This document shows, piece after piece, positions 10,916 through 23,061 of a stretch of DNA of 60,000 nucleotides. The translations under genes and the position numbers were made by a program. Source of the DNA: Hydractinia symbiolongicarpus (lineage: Eukaryota; Cnidaria; Hydrozoa; Anthoathecata; Hydractiniidae); NCBI RefSeq assembly GCF_029227915.1, contig NC_079886.1:15974501-16034500 (forward strand). The letters are read 5' to 3'. The notes below the pieces were generated by a model that made no database searches, was not told the origin of the DNA, and saw only the letters and a list, made by a program, of their open reading frames with translations. Every line of letters begins with the position of its first letter. Position 1 is the stretch's first letter.

Positions 10916-12240
10916 ACTCATTTTCATTTCATTCAACAAATAATTAATTAGCTTTTCAAAATTTGGGCTGCGATTGGTGAATGAGGACATAACTTATGCG
11001 TTTTATGTTTGGTTCGGTTGGGTATTCACCCTCTTTCTAAAACATAAACTTTCTAGAACACTGTTCTTGCCACCATAGTCCTTAGGAGTTATGCAGGTAT
11101 GGAGCTGTCTCTGTCCGATTTTGCTCGGATATTCGCGTGATCTGTCTTGTTATGATCTGAATTCTTCTTAACTTTTGCTGCGAAACAAAGAATTGAATAA
11201 ATGCTGAATTATACATCATTTTTTTTCGTGTTGTATTTTCGATATTTTATAAAATCTATGGTTATATTTACTCGTTGCGCCTGTTTTTGTGCAATACGAT
11301 AAATTGACGGTTTCTTAATCGCTATTCTAATTAATTTACAGAATATCAAAAGGAATCATAAACAGAGTTTTTTCAATACATGCCGCTAAATTATACACTT
11401 CACACGAGTTTGTTTTTTCAATATGGTTTTAAATCAACTCTTTAGTTTCCAGTTTTGTGTTAAAAAAACTTTACCGTTTCTCTTTTGACTTTTTTTGGCT
11501 TTTCAAAGCAGCTGGGTTTAAATATAGTTTGTTATACATTGTTTTATAATTTTTGTGAGTTTTGAAATCAGGTCAACAATTTAAATCTAAACCTAGATTT
11601 ACTTCAAAAGCGAGCGAGTTGTATTAGGAAAATCTTTTAGTGTAGATACCATGAAAGAGAAGAAGTGCTCTGTGTTGGAAAATCTTTTTGTAAAATATTA
11701 ATACGCATTCAAAATACGGATATTTTTTAGGCAAATAAATAAAACATTAGCAATTTTTTTAATATTAATTATGCGGCATATCAAAAGTTGTGTATTTTAT
11801 CAAGCAAAATGGATTTCTGAAAAATGTATTTTCAGTGATTTTTGAACATGAAATTAAGACAACTTCTCTCTTCTTATAAGGTAAGTGATTGTGTATAATT
11901 TTATATATATATGCTTGCATCGATTTTTGTTTTGAAGTTTGAATCGTTTTGTATTGAATATGAATTTCCTTAATAACCAAAATTTCCTTTAATTAATTCG
12001 AATCATGGATAATCTTTTCAATAAAAACGAATTACTGTTAAAGCGCATTTGGAAGATATTTTCTGAAAGGACACGAGGTTTTTCTATAGTTTTTCTTACG
12101 ACCTATTTCATAACGTACTGGTATTGTAAACCTTTATTTTGCAAACAAGACAGTCCATGTAAGCACAAAAAAACAGAGCAATAAATTATAAATCTAACTT
12201 ACACAGAGTCGAGATGTCAGTTGGTAACGACACTTATTAA

Positions 12241-12318
12241 TTGCTGGCAGACTTTCAGTATTTTTTGTGTCTGTCTAACTTGCTGGCAGACTTTCAGTAT
12301 TTTTTGTGTCTGTCTAAC
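12241..12318. repeat. 39-bp perfect tandem duplication
   Basis: A 39-bp unit beginning ttgctggcagactttcag is repeated exactly at 12241 and 12280. No gene context is evident. Confidence 0.9.
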
Positions 12319-15300
12319 TTGCTTTCAAAACATCTTCCACTTGATAAAACATTTTTTTTCAAAGTTTGAACAATGAAAAAATAACTTTTTTACGTTTTCC
12401 ATTCTCCCATTTTTTTATTATTGGATACACAAATGAAACATCCATAAAGTCATCTAAAGATAGTATTAATTTAAATTATCTTTTATTTGAATCTTTTAAT
12501 TTTTTTTATTTCTCCACCTTTCAAGTTTTATGAGGTAAATCTTATTTCATTTCCTTTGATTTATTGTAACTATCAGTTTCTTTTCTTTTGTAAAAGACAC
12601 ATTCAAAATATACTAATAACTTTCACTTCACCAAACATCATACATATTTATCATTTTGATCTACACCTAGCCTTTGTACAAGAAATTATTGGAAGTTTTT
12701 CAATTGGTATTTTAAATTCATTTTGGAGAGCCATTTACTTCTTAAGTCGTTCTAACAAGCATTCTTTATTAACATTTTCTCCATCATTTTTTATACAGTG
12801 CTTGTTGTTTGTAACAATCTTCCTCACAAACTTGTGTGTTTTCTTGCATGTTTGCTGCAAATTTTTACGCTTAAATTTGATACAGAGTTCAACAATAAAT
12901 TTATGTATGGAAATTTGATAATCTAAAGCGCATAAGTTATCTTCTTAATAAGCACTTCATAGTTGCTTAGACACGAATTTAATCTTTGGACGACGGGTCA
13001 CGGAAATATACGGGGAAAATTGGTGTAGAGTACGCGCCATAGTTAGTTAGCTATAACTCCTGATGTTTAGACGGTCATAAAAACATGTTATCTAACGGTC
13101 CAGATTTTGCCCGAATATTTGCGGGACCCATTCTTTAAGGGTTAAAAAAACTTTTTGGTACGATAAGCCACACACCCACCACCTCCTTTTGCTTGATGAA
13201 GCTACTATATGCAACAAATAATCCGAATAATTTTGGATAAAAAATTTGAGAGAACTATAAAAATTTGAATTCGATTGACTAAAACACTAACATTTCGTTA
13301 TAGTAGATGAGTAACGTCACTAAAACCCATACTTTTTTCTTGCCATGTGGTATTCTTAAGCAGTCCAGTCGAGAACTCAAAGCAAAACATTAAGGTTAGT
13401 TTAATATGGAAGAAGAAAGTTCTTCACACTTACCGAGTTATCTATTCGCTGCAACTAAATCACCAACTGAACATAGTTTCTTACTTGCTTTCATAAAATA
13501 AGTAAACCAAATCATTTAAGCAGCATGTTCTTTCTCTCTATTCTTGTTTATAAATTGATAAAACATGATAATATCAATGTTAATACTTACATTTCCCATG
13601 TCTGCACAATAGAACGAAGATTGTTGGCAAGGAGAGATATGTTCTCATTCGCGTTTATCGATTTTTAAAACATGATTCTTGTTAATAATTTACTTGTATC
13701 CATCATGTATTACATATTTTGCATTATTTTATTTTCTCGGCGATGTGGATAACGCAGTTATCTTGTTAGATCATTTTGACCTAAGCAACACTCAATCATT
13801 TGCGTCAATACCATTTCGCCTATTTTGTTTTATTTTTGTTCATTTCCGTGTTAAATCAATGGACGGCTCATCTGTTCGACTAGAAGGGTATAAAGGCGAA
13901 CATTTATTGCTACTCTTCCCACCGTGCCACGTGCCTTTTATCTTCAACATTTATCTTCGATCGTCATCCAATGTAAACAGAAACGGATTTAACAGATTCT
14001 GAAACTTGACAACTTTGTCCCAGACTTCTATTCCTTTAACGCGACACTGATGTACATTTCCACATAAAAATGAAAATTAATGGGGCGTTGAATTTAAAAT
14101 CCGCTCAATTTTATAATAAGTTAACATTCGAAGCACAGCGATAGAATAAATCTCAAGTAAAACAGCTTCTAACTGGTATATATAAACTAAACATTAGCCT
14201 TATTGATGTCGCGGGGAATGGTGAAGAGTAAGGCCATTGCGGGAGAGAAAAAAAACATAATGGCTGCTCATTAGGAAAAAACACTACAGTGTAGCTGCAG
14301 TTTTTGACTTTATTCGCGTCACTTAACAAAGTTTTGTTAGAATAAACACAATAAATAGTAGTTAGATTGCTGTGTCTGTCCACCTAGTGTTTGAATAACT
14401 TTGACACTAAAAACTCAGAGTTAAAACACGTTTTAGTTTTTGTCTTTAAAATTGGCTACATAAACAAATCTTGAATATACTAATTGAAACACTTTTATCT
14501 ATCACTGGATAGCTAATATCTTGGAAAAACTTTAGCTATTAGTTGCTTATTTTTTGACTTGTTGATGTTTGTTTTAGCTAGCCACACACCTCTGGCTAGC
14601 TTGAATTTTTTTTCTAATGGTTAGAAAAGAAGATCACAGAATTAATATCTATACTTCACAAGGGAATTGAAGCCTGGTATTAGTAGCTACACCGTCCTTA
14701 TTAAAAATCTTTAGGCCAGTTTCTTAGCCTTAGCGATCTAAGGTTTGTAAACACTTGAAATAAGACTGTTTCGCAGCAAATTATTTTGTGACTCATTTGA
14801 AGCGTCAAGTTTGCAGGTTAGATATGTTGTTATCGAGGCTGGCTATTTTTGATTTTTTTTAGCCTGATTCGTTCGCATTTTGTTCTTAATAATAACATTA
14901 CAACGTAAAAACGTCATATTTTCTCAGGAAATTTTAACTCTGCGGATCATATGAATCTATAGAAGTACATTGAAGCTATTAGTGTTGTTAAGCTAGCTAT
15001 ATTTTATCAAAAATGGTGTGCCTATGTGGCTGGCTGGGAATTTGACTTCTATGGGTAAAATTAGAAGTAGATAGCTAGCTAACAAGCCATTAAATTTTCC
15101 AATATTTTTGTGAACACCCACACTCGTTAACCAAAAGAAGATATTTTATTTATAGTAGCGAAAGTTCACAGTTTCAATAACTTAATATATATTTACGTAA
15201 AATTATTTGTGTTTTGATACAAGTTGTGTTTTTGTTTAATCCAAAGTTGAGTTCTTTAAAGTATTTTATTATGAGTATTTTCTTCCTTTTTTTGCCCTTT

Positions 15301-15431
15301 GCAACATTTTATGTTTCACAATAAAAAATTACATAAATTTGTAATTTTCCTCAAAACGTGACTATAAAAATCCTAACAATTGACACGGAATAACATGCTT
15401 TCTCAGGATATTTTGAGTTAAGCTCTCGTAT

Positions 15432-15487
15432 CATTTGTAAAGTGGGCAAATTGCCCTCACTACGGCAATTTGTCCACATTACAAATG
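15432..15487. repeat. Hairpin with 24-bp arms
   Basis: Arms 15432-15455 and 15464-15487 are reverse complements with two mismatches, separated by an 8-nt loop. It resembles a minimal foldback element or a solo pair of terminal repeats. Confidence 0.8.
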
Positions 15488-15600
15488 AAAATAGGGCTTC
15501 TTAACCCCGATTGCCCTCGAAACCATGTTATTATTATGTTATTACTAATAAAACAGATAATGCATTTCTATTTTTCTTGAATATCAGATTAATCTATTTT

Positions 15601-15652
15601 TAGTAAGACAATATTCCACTCGGCTGTGTTTCGTGGAATATTGGCTTACCTA
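15601..15652. repeat. Hairpin with about 20-bp arms
   Basis: tagtaagacaatattccac pairs with cgtggaatattggcttaccta, with one indel and one mismatch. It is 115 bp from another, unrelated hairpin. Function is not known. Confidence 0.7.
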
Positions 15653-16454
15653 GTTTTAATGAGGTATGTCAGATAATAGAAAATCCTTTTCAGTTTTACT
15701 TCACTTTTAAATTGTTAGAAATCTTTTCGCAAAAATGAGAGAAATACCCAGTATTCAAAATTTGCTAATATTCCCAACGTTTCAACTATGAGAGGTGCAT
15801 GTGATCGGTTTCTCGGTCCTCAGTTTTCGATTTAATATGTCCAAAATCAGTTTTTATGCTACTTCCCTTTGACTGGTCCAAAAAACCTCGTGATAAGTTT
15901 CAAGTCAATAACCCATTTTCTACTTAAATTATTGTATTTTCGGTTTTTAAGAAATGGGCCTGTTTAACGCTTGTCCATGACGAAACAACCCCGACGCTCA
16001 AACCAAAGCCAATTTTCATGACAGCATCTGATATGTTAGGTGCTTAATTGGGATACCACATCATGAAATATGGAGCATTTTCGGTCTTAATTTCATTGCA
16101 TTGCCACTATTGACTTGAATGAACAAATAATATTCCATTTTAAACGTACATCTATTTAAAGAGCGAAACAATTCGTACAAAGGTTATTTGTGTTTGTTTG
16201 CATCAGAAGCTGCTAATTTTAAAGCAAAAGTGCAACCATTTCCCAAAAAAGGTTTGCAGCAACATAAGGCCGTGCGTATGAAGGCACCTAATGCCAAGTT
16301 TGTTTTCAGCGCATTTATCAAAAACTTTATTTTGGCAGAGAAAATCTAAATGGGAAAAGATAATTTTATGTTTTCACTGTCGCTTGTGTTTTTCACCTGC
16401 GTAACAATGCAACAAGTATATTAGGCCAACACAACAGTTCATATTTATAATATA

Positions 16455-16726
16455 TTAACCTTTTTTTTTATCATTTGGTTCACGGAAAAGCTCTATTTGA
16501 CGTCTTACGATATTGCTTTCAAAATAATAGCCTTGGACTTTCACAAATTTTATATACTCACAAAAGCCATAATGGTAAACTTTTTCGTCGCAAAAGAGTG
16601 TGGTAGGGTCATGGTAGGCATATTTCATTTTTACTTTACGTTTTTTATAGTATGCATTGTTCTGCTTAGCCTCCCCTATCTCCTCACATAAAAAAATGAC
16701 AACAAAGAAATAGAAATGCAGGATCA
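16455..16726 (-). CDS. Candidate terminal exon of a small secreted protein
   Basis: On the minus strand a good acceptor (gttgttacag) is followed at once by an open frame of about 90 codons to a TAA at 16455. There is no ATG at its start, so translation would begin in an upstream exon I could not find. The peptide starts very hydrophobic (ILHFYFFVVIFLC, like a signal-peptide core), then is rich in Lys and Tyr, with two Cys ten residues apart (LFCDEKVYHYGFCEYI). I recognise no family. Only the splice site, hydrophobic lead and ORF length support it; a chance ORF remains possible. Confidence 0.35.
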
Positions 16727-16972
16727 CTGTAACAACATCAACATAAACAAGTAGTAAACATTAGATATGTTAATACTAGATATAAAATCCATCCTTTTAA
16801 AATGTTATTACTTAAACAATATTTATTCTGTCTATCTTTCCATTCAACTCAAAGTCAAAGCATCAGATTTGTACAACGCCTTGGTCATCAATCGACTAAA
16901 TACGTTAATTGGCGTGTCTGTAGAAATAGATAATTGTATGCATTTTACCTTTTTCTTTTTATTTATTTTTAG

Positions 16973-19900
16973 GACCAAAAATCCTCCAATGGCGTAAGTA
17001 GATGGTCTTTACGGCGAACATTAAGCCATTCCTTCCGTTCATCATTCAGTGGAAGGGAAAACGGCTTCGAAATTACCTTTCCGACGAAAAACAAGAAAAA
17101 ACCTCGTCAAAAATATCGAATAGTAGAAGCCCGTACTGGTCAAAAAGATGGAATTTCATTCGAAGTTATTGGAAAACAGGGAACGTACCTGCGAGTTAAA
17201 GGATCAATGTTAATTCCTGACAAAGATACAACGGATTCGTATTTCAGTACGTATTATGTTTTAGACTTGATTTACATGTACACGTAAGAAAACAATCTTA
17301 AAGTACACGAGGCTGATATTACAGGTACTCTAGGTATTATAGATATAACACTGTTGACTTAAGAAGTATTAAAAACAGTAAAAAAATAAAGTTACAAATT
17401 GACAGGGCTCTTGCTGAAAAGAATGTAGACCAAGCCTTGAGGGTGTGAAATAGGGGTTATGTTCTAAAAACTTTTATAAAATCTCCATCAAATTAGTACG
17501 CGCCCAGGTTAAAAGTATAATAATGTTCACATTTTATCATTTTTATCTTGTTTATAGATAAGGACTGTACATTTGTTCCACTCCCTGATATGTGGTTCTC
17601 GACTTTCTTTGCGTTTGAATCAGTGAGCAAACCATCATACTTCATACGGTTGACGATATACGAAGAATTAGTTCTCGATAAATACGATGGGACGACGGAT
17701 TTTAAAGAAGAGGCAAGTTTTCAACTGAACAGAAAACCATGTGCAAGTGAGTTTTATTCCCTTGCGAGCTGAGTGTTGAAGTTTATTGTTGAAGACGGTT
17801 ACACGTACCTGAAGTGAAACTAACGCCAGCGTGAAGTTTTATTATTCAAGAGGTCAAATCCGTTCTCCCAAAGTTTGAACAAGGATATTATAGTGCCGGA
17901 ACATGATACAATAATGCATTCTTTCTAATTGACAAATATATTTGTAATCAAACGAAACGGTACACCCCAAAAAATACAGCACTTAAACACCCTGATTTAG
18001 AAAAAAATGCCTTCAAAAGGGAAAGTACAAAAAGTACATAGATAAATTTTATAGAATTCTAATTGCGGAACGTGAAAAATGAATAAAAAAAGAAAAGAAA
18101 AGAAAAGAATGAATCATTGTCTACTTTTACATTTACGTGTATCATTGGTGTTTAAAAAATGTTCTAGATAGACATATTGCATAAATGAGTAAGCATAGAA
18201 ACAAAAGGAACAAGAACTATCGTAGAATCAGAATTTTCGGTGTAATTCTTCATTTAATCAAACATTTTTTGGAACGTGCATTAGTTCGTTAGCTGTATTT
18301 CTAAATATGTTTAATAAGGTGATCGAGTATACTTGTTAAGCGTGCATAATTTCGTGAATTTTAGTTCCAGAAAATTTGCGACACTCCTGTCGTGTTACCA
18401 AATATATGCGCTACGAGAAGCATTGCTTTACAAAGTGTTGCCTAGAATTTTGTTAAGTTAGGCTATGATGTTGCTTGGGTATTACTGGGTCTAATTACTG
18501 CATTTGTTTAAACTTTCAATGATTATAACCTGATCTTACAAGACAACGTGTTACTAGATGATATTGTAACTTCTTCAATGTGGGTAATTACTAACAGTCT
18601 GTCACCCCTTGCACATTCTTATTTCTATCTGCAAGTTACAAATCTATTTTACAGCCTGCCTGCAAGTTGGCGTACAAACATGGGCGAGAAAATCAACTGG
18701 GGAATATTGTTTGGGAAAAGTTGTTGCTATTGACAATAAAGATATATCCATCAAATTTGAAGATGGTAAAATTGAAAAATACTCCAAATTAGATACAAGG
18801 CAACTCCTTCCGGATGTTGTTCCCAGTGCGGAGGATATTCATGTCGGCACACGAGTTGTAGCACAATGGCTACAGCGAGACACAGCCTTGTATCCTGGTG
18901 TCGTGTCCAACATTCGTAGTGGGGAGACCTTCGATGTACTGTTCGACGATGGAGACACTGGAAGAGGGAAGCCGTTTCAAATTCGTTTAATGAGGACCTA
19001 TTCTATTTGCCGTAAGTTTAATAACTTATTTCTTTTCGCCCTATTACACTTTCTGTTTTGCTGGACGTCATTCCATTTTAGATGACATGGTTGAGGAAGG
19101 TAATAGCAGTGACACTGGACAATCAACAGAACATAGTACACCACAAACACACGACAAGGAAGGTAAACTCTCGTAAAGATGTATTCTTCCCACTGTTTTA
19201 TCCTAATCAAAATAAGTTCAAAGATGTAAGCGAAATAAGAGTCTTTATTTACTTTTGTCTCCTAATGTAATGAAATTAGTGAACTAAAGCATTGTATTAG
19301 CTATTTCGCTCTGTCATCTATTGATATGTTTTTCTCTCACGACTATGTAAACAAACAAATTCTGTCTAAACACATTCACGCGGCTATGCTACGATCCGCT
19401 GTAAGTTGCAAGACCAAGAACACATTAACTAAATTATGATATACCACCAATCTGGTCACTATTACAATGATGGAAAATTTGCGCAGTATTTTTTTTCACG
19501 AACTTAGGACTAAATAAGACACATGTGCAATTTTACTCGCGCAATAAAATCGCACCGTGGCTCCAACGCTTTAATAATTTCAGTTTTTGCAATGGTGCTA
19601 AAAAACGCTCAAAAGATTTAAAATTGAATTTAAATTAGGTCTTAAAGACCATTTTGCCACAGAAATATTTAACATAAAAAACTCTTAACAGATGATACTT
19701 GTTAAACTCTTAGATGGAAGTCACAAGCCGGTATGGACACCAGACAGCTCATTGGAATCTCCACCATCAGAAAACACACATGCGATTGTCACACCACAAG
19801 ACAGTGGCGCATCATTGGTCACCCCGACGAGAAAAGTGTCTGCTAAAAACTTTACATTTTCTCCATGGGAAATTGAAACAATTAGTCAAGACAGCGGTTA

Positions 19901-20690
19901 CCATGGTTGTGATAAAGGTAATTCTGATAATAGAGTTCGGAAGACAGGATCTCCAACTGGTCATTTGACGTCAAATCGTTTAAATCAACGAATAAACTTG
20001 TGTTGTCCCGATTGTTCATCATCAACGAACGGGACAAATACTCAGGGGCCCACTTCCAGTACTGCCTCTTCCAGTCCTGCTCCGAACAGTAACAATCCTA
20101 TTATCTTAACAGTTAATAGCCACGAGACTTCAAATTGCTCTTCCCAGCTCCTCCCTTTAAATGAAAAACTATCAAACGAGGACCAACAATGCTCCGCAAA
20201 AATCCCTTTAAGTAGAAGTAAGAACGTTTACAGGATTCCCTCACCCCGATTTCATCCTCGCTCTGTGAAGCAGTACAAGAAACGTACCGACAGTCTCCAT
20301 TCATCTCTCCCAAATGTCAATCAATGCAATGAAGCTAAACATAAACCGCTCATTAAAACTAACTCCGACCCTATTAATATGAAGCTAAGAAGGTCTGTAA
20401 AATGCACATGTAAACAAAGAGTGAAATTTGAAAACAACAATTTCAATAATACAAAAAATAAATCCATTACAGCGGACGCTTCAAGCAATGAGAGAATCGA
20501 GATTGATGCAGGTCGTTATATTAAACCACTTCTCGGTGTAGAAAAATATAACGTTGAACAGTTTGGCGACTTCAATGCAATGGCTTCATCAATTGGGGCA
20601 GCAGCTAAAAAGTTTAAGACATTTAATGTTAACCATATGGCTGTAATTCGGGAAAGAGCTGATTCAATCAGTCAGTCATCGATTATTTAA
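16973..20690 (+). CDS. AbfB-like beta-trefoil plus tandem Tudor-like domain protein
   Basis: Five exons join in consistent phase: 16973-17246, 17558-17746, 18655-19011, 19082-19162 and 19714-20690, giving 625 residues to a TAA. Exons 1-2 encode a module with the arabinofuranosidase-B (AbfB) pattern: GTYLRVKG, then CTFVPLPDM, FAFESVSKPSYFIR and EEASFQL. Exon 3 encodes two Tudor/DUF4537-like units: TWARKSTGEYCLGKVV...IKFEDGK and VGTRVVAQWL...YPGVVS...FDVLFDDGD. The C-terminal half is Ser/Thr/Asn-rich, with a basic patch and an ending SIGAAAKKF...FNVNHMAV. AbfB folds bind sugars in microbial enzymes; Tudor folds bind methylated residues, so a binding or scaffold role is inferred, not shown. I use the acceptor before 19714, not the one before 19692, because only it keeps phase. 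The likely 5' exons are listed separately. No close relative is recognised by name. Confidence 0.82.
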
Positions 20691-20701
20691 ATAATAATAT
20701 T

Positions 20702-20712
20702 AATAAAATAAA
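20702..20712 (+). terminator. Polyadenylation signals of the AbfB-Tudor gene
   Basis: Two overlapping AATAAA hexamers begin 11 bp after the stop codon, and more follow in the next 100 bp. They are plausible cleavage signals, although AATAAA is frequent by chance in DNA this AT-rich. Confidence 0.5.
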
Positions 20713-22072
20713 CCTTTAAATCATAAATGTAACAATCATATTGTCAATATATTGTGTGTATGATAATAATAACAGAAATAATAATAAATAAAATAATGTT
20801 TTTTAAATTAAAAAATTAAAGCTAATTATTTATTAACTATTTATTTTAACTCTGACTAAAATAGTCAGCGTTAAAGGTACTAATGTATAAAATTAGTACC
20901 CTGACGATGAAAATTTTTGGCACAAGAGAATTTTGCAATATTAAGTCATTTTTTTTAAATTAAATTTTAGCTCTTTCTAGAGGCTTTACCAATTGGATAT
21001 AAAGGGTTTCTTTGATTCTTACATTACCTTTTTTTAGCTTTATTTATTTAAGCTGAGAAATATGGCTTGTTAGAATAAAGATATTTAAAGATATGCAAAT
21101 ATGCGTGTCCCTTTTGATGGGTTCCTCTATTCCAGTTGTAAGGTGGCAAGAGTCTCGCCAATATAACTGCAAACTTGTCAGCACACTTAAACTTATAAAT
21201 TAATATAGTGCGAGCATTAAAGGGTAGTTTATCTTTATGAGAGAAGTACTGTTGAATTTTAAAAGAGTTAAAAATGATTTTCGCGTGATGTTAGTAGAAC
21301 TAAGTAATTATTATTATCTAAAATAAAATAATAAATTTTACTCTGACAGTTAAAAAAAAGGACAAGGGTAATTTGGGGTAGAAACTTCGAAAAAGGGACT
21401 CAAGTATTTAAAAAAAAACTCTAATGAACGTAAGTGCTTATGTGGTACATGAGAGTTTTACGTAATTTCTTATGTCGTTGGTCAACAGAAACAGCTGGCA
21501 GAAGGCGGCGTCCATGCTCATGCATCAAAACTAGGCTGTTTTGTGTATAGAAATTATTTTGAAATAGAGCAGAATATGATTGACTGCAATATATTGTTCG
21601 CACACTTGTACAATATTTTCTATAAATGTAACCACACGTATAAATATTGTGACTTCTGGAGTTATTAAATTGTAGTGATTTTAGATGGAAGGCTTAATAG
21701 AACAGGGGGCTGAGGGCTAAATATTATATAGTGAGGGACTAAATAAATAATAGAATTTTAAACAAAATCTCCTTTTTTAAAATTAATACACACACGTTTT
21801 TTTTATAAGAAGCCAAGCAAGCGACCAACTAGTAAAGGTTTCTCAAGTTCTGAGGTTTCCGCCTCATCATCTAAAATGATGTCTGTTTCAAGAACCTGCA
21901 TAATCTGTAATTTTTTCTATGGTGTGTGCTGGGAAGCATTTGTGAAAAAGTTTTTTTTATCTGAAAACTATATATTTTTACAACTAGTAAACATAAGGGA
22001 GGGGGCTAAATAACATTAAAGTCTCTAGATGGGAGTTGGTTTATTAGAGTACTCTTGATCATGATTGGTTAA

Positions 22073-22252
22073 CAAGACCGTTTATGTCAGGAGAATTTAA
22101 TAGTGATCAGTACCCTTATCATCTAAAAAATCTGGTCTGTAAATTACACACATTCTGCTCTGCAAGACCGTTTATGTCAGAGGAATTTAATAGTGATAAG
22201 TATCCTTATCATCTAAAAAATCTGGTCTGTAAATTACACACATTCTGCTCTG
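22073..22252. repeat. 90-bp tandem duplication
   Basis: A unit beginning caagaccgtttatgtcag occurs at 22073 and 22163 with only a few substitutions (for example agtgatcagtaccc versus agtgataagtatcc). No coding role is evident. Confidence 0.9.
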
Positions 22253-22900
22253 CAAAATAGACTTTTTAAGAACGCACTTTAAATAAGTCTGAATAATAAA
22301 TAAACAATGATAAAAACAATACAGTGTATAAAGTGAAGATTTCAGTTTAAAATATTATTAAAAAAATTAAACTATATACCTTAAATGAGGAGATGGTGCA
22401 TAATACCCCCTCCTCTCATGGGTAATAGGAATAAACTTCGGCAATAATATGGTGAAAGCGGAGTAGTATAAGCGGGTATGTAACTATATATTCAGGTCTC
22501 AAAATCAACGTCATTTCCTAATCCACGTAGTCCAGGTAGTTCTCCTAAAAATCGGAACAGAAAAAAAGGGGATAATAGAAAGAGAATAAACTTAAAAGGA
22601 AACTAATTAAAAAAAATAGTATGATAAAAAATCAATTAAGGGGCGCAGCCTGGATTGCTTTCACTGCAACAGCATACACTGCTACTAATAATGCGTTATG
22701 ATGGTCAGGCTTGCAGTTCGTAGATTAAATATCCGTTACCACACTTTTTAGCCTTATCTCTCCAAAACAAATGCCTTAATTTGCAATTTACAGAAACAAA
22801 CAAAATGTTAACGTTTGTAGCTCCCTTACAACAAAAAACTACTGCGTGCGAAATATCGGGGACACTTAGTTATTTATTAAATAATCTTACTATGTTTTAG

Positions 22901-23061
22901 GACGTCTAAGAAAGAATGGAGTAGCTTGCTCTACGTATGGTTGTGAAGGAACGCGCAAAAAATCTTATTTGGATCAATCCAAACCAGAATTGATTTTAAT
23001 GACTACAAGAAATTACCAGTGTAGAGGTAGACAGTGTCAAACTTCAAACTGTCAGCAGTAA
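22901..23061 (+). CDS. Possible Cys-rich terminal exon (weak)
   Basis: After an acceptor-like tatgttttag, one frame stays open for 53 codons to TAA at 23059-23061. It encodes a short basic peptide with five Cys (ACSTYGCEG early, CRGRQCQTSNC at the end). The composition is unlike the surrounding AT-rich noise, which suggests an exon of a secreted or zinc-binding protein. No partner exon or family was found, and chance is a serious alternative. Confidence 0.2.

Larger units (their letters stand above)
9883..16454. other. Gene-poor stretch within the long interval
   Basis: Besides the dispersed repeat pair, a 39-bp duplication and two hairpins (listed separately), I see no supported exon. The minus strand of about 12.5-12.9 kb reads like a decayed coding frame (lysine-rich with Cys, interrupted by stops), but I cannot name a family. 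The rest is AT-rich and unexplained. Confidence 0.5.

Noticed and set aside
12487-12918. 143-codon plus-strand hydrophobic ORF
   Set aside because: Composition is T-rich noise; the minus strand instead looks like an interrupted Lys/Cys-containing frame, but I cannot name it, so neither is called a gene.
13679-14002. 107-codon plus-strand ORF in the long interval
   Set aside because: No splice sites in suitable phase, no domain, T-rich composition; treated as chance.
19692-19713. Start of the last AbfB-Tudor exon at the acceptor before 19692
   Set aside because: Joining there in the required phase meets a TAA within five codons; the acceptor before 19714 keeps the frame open.
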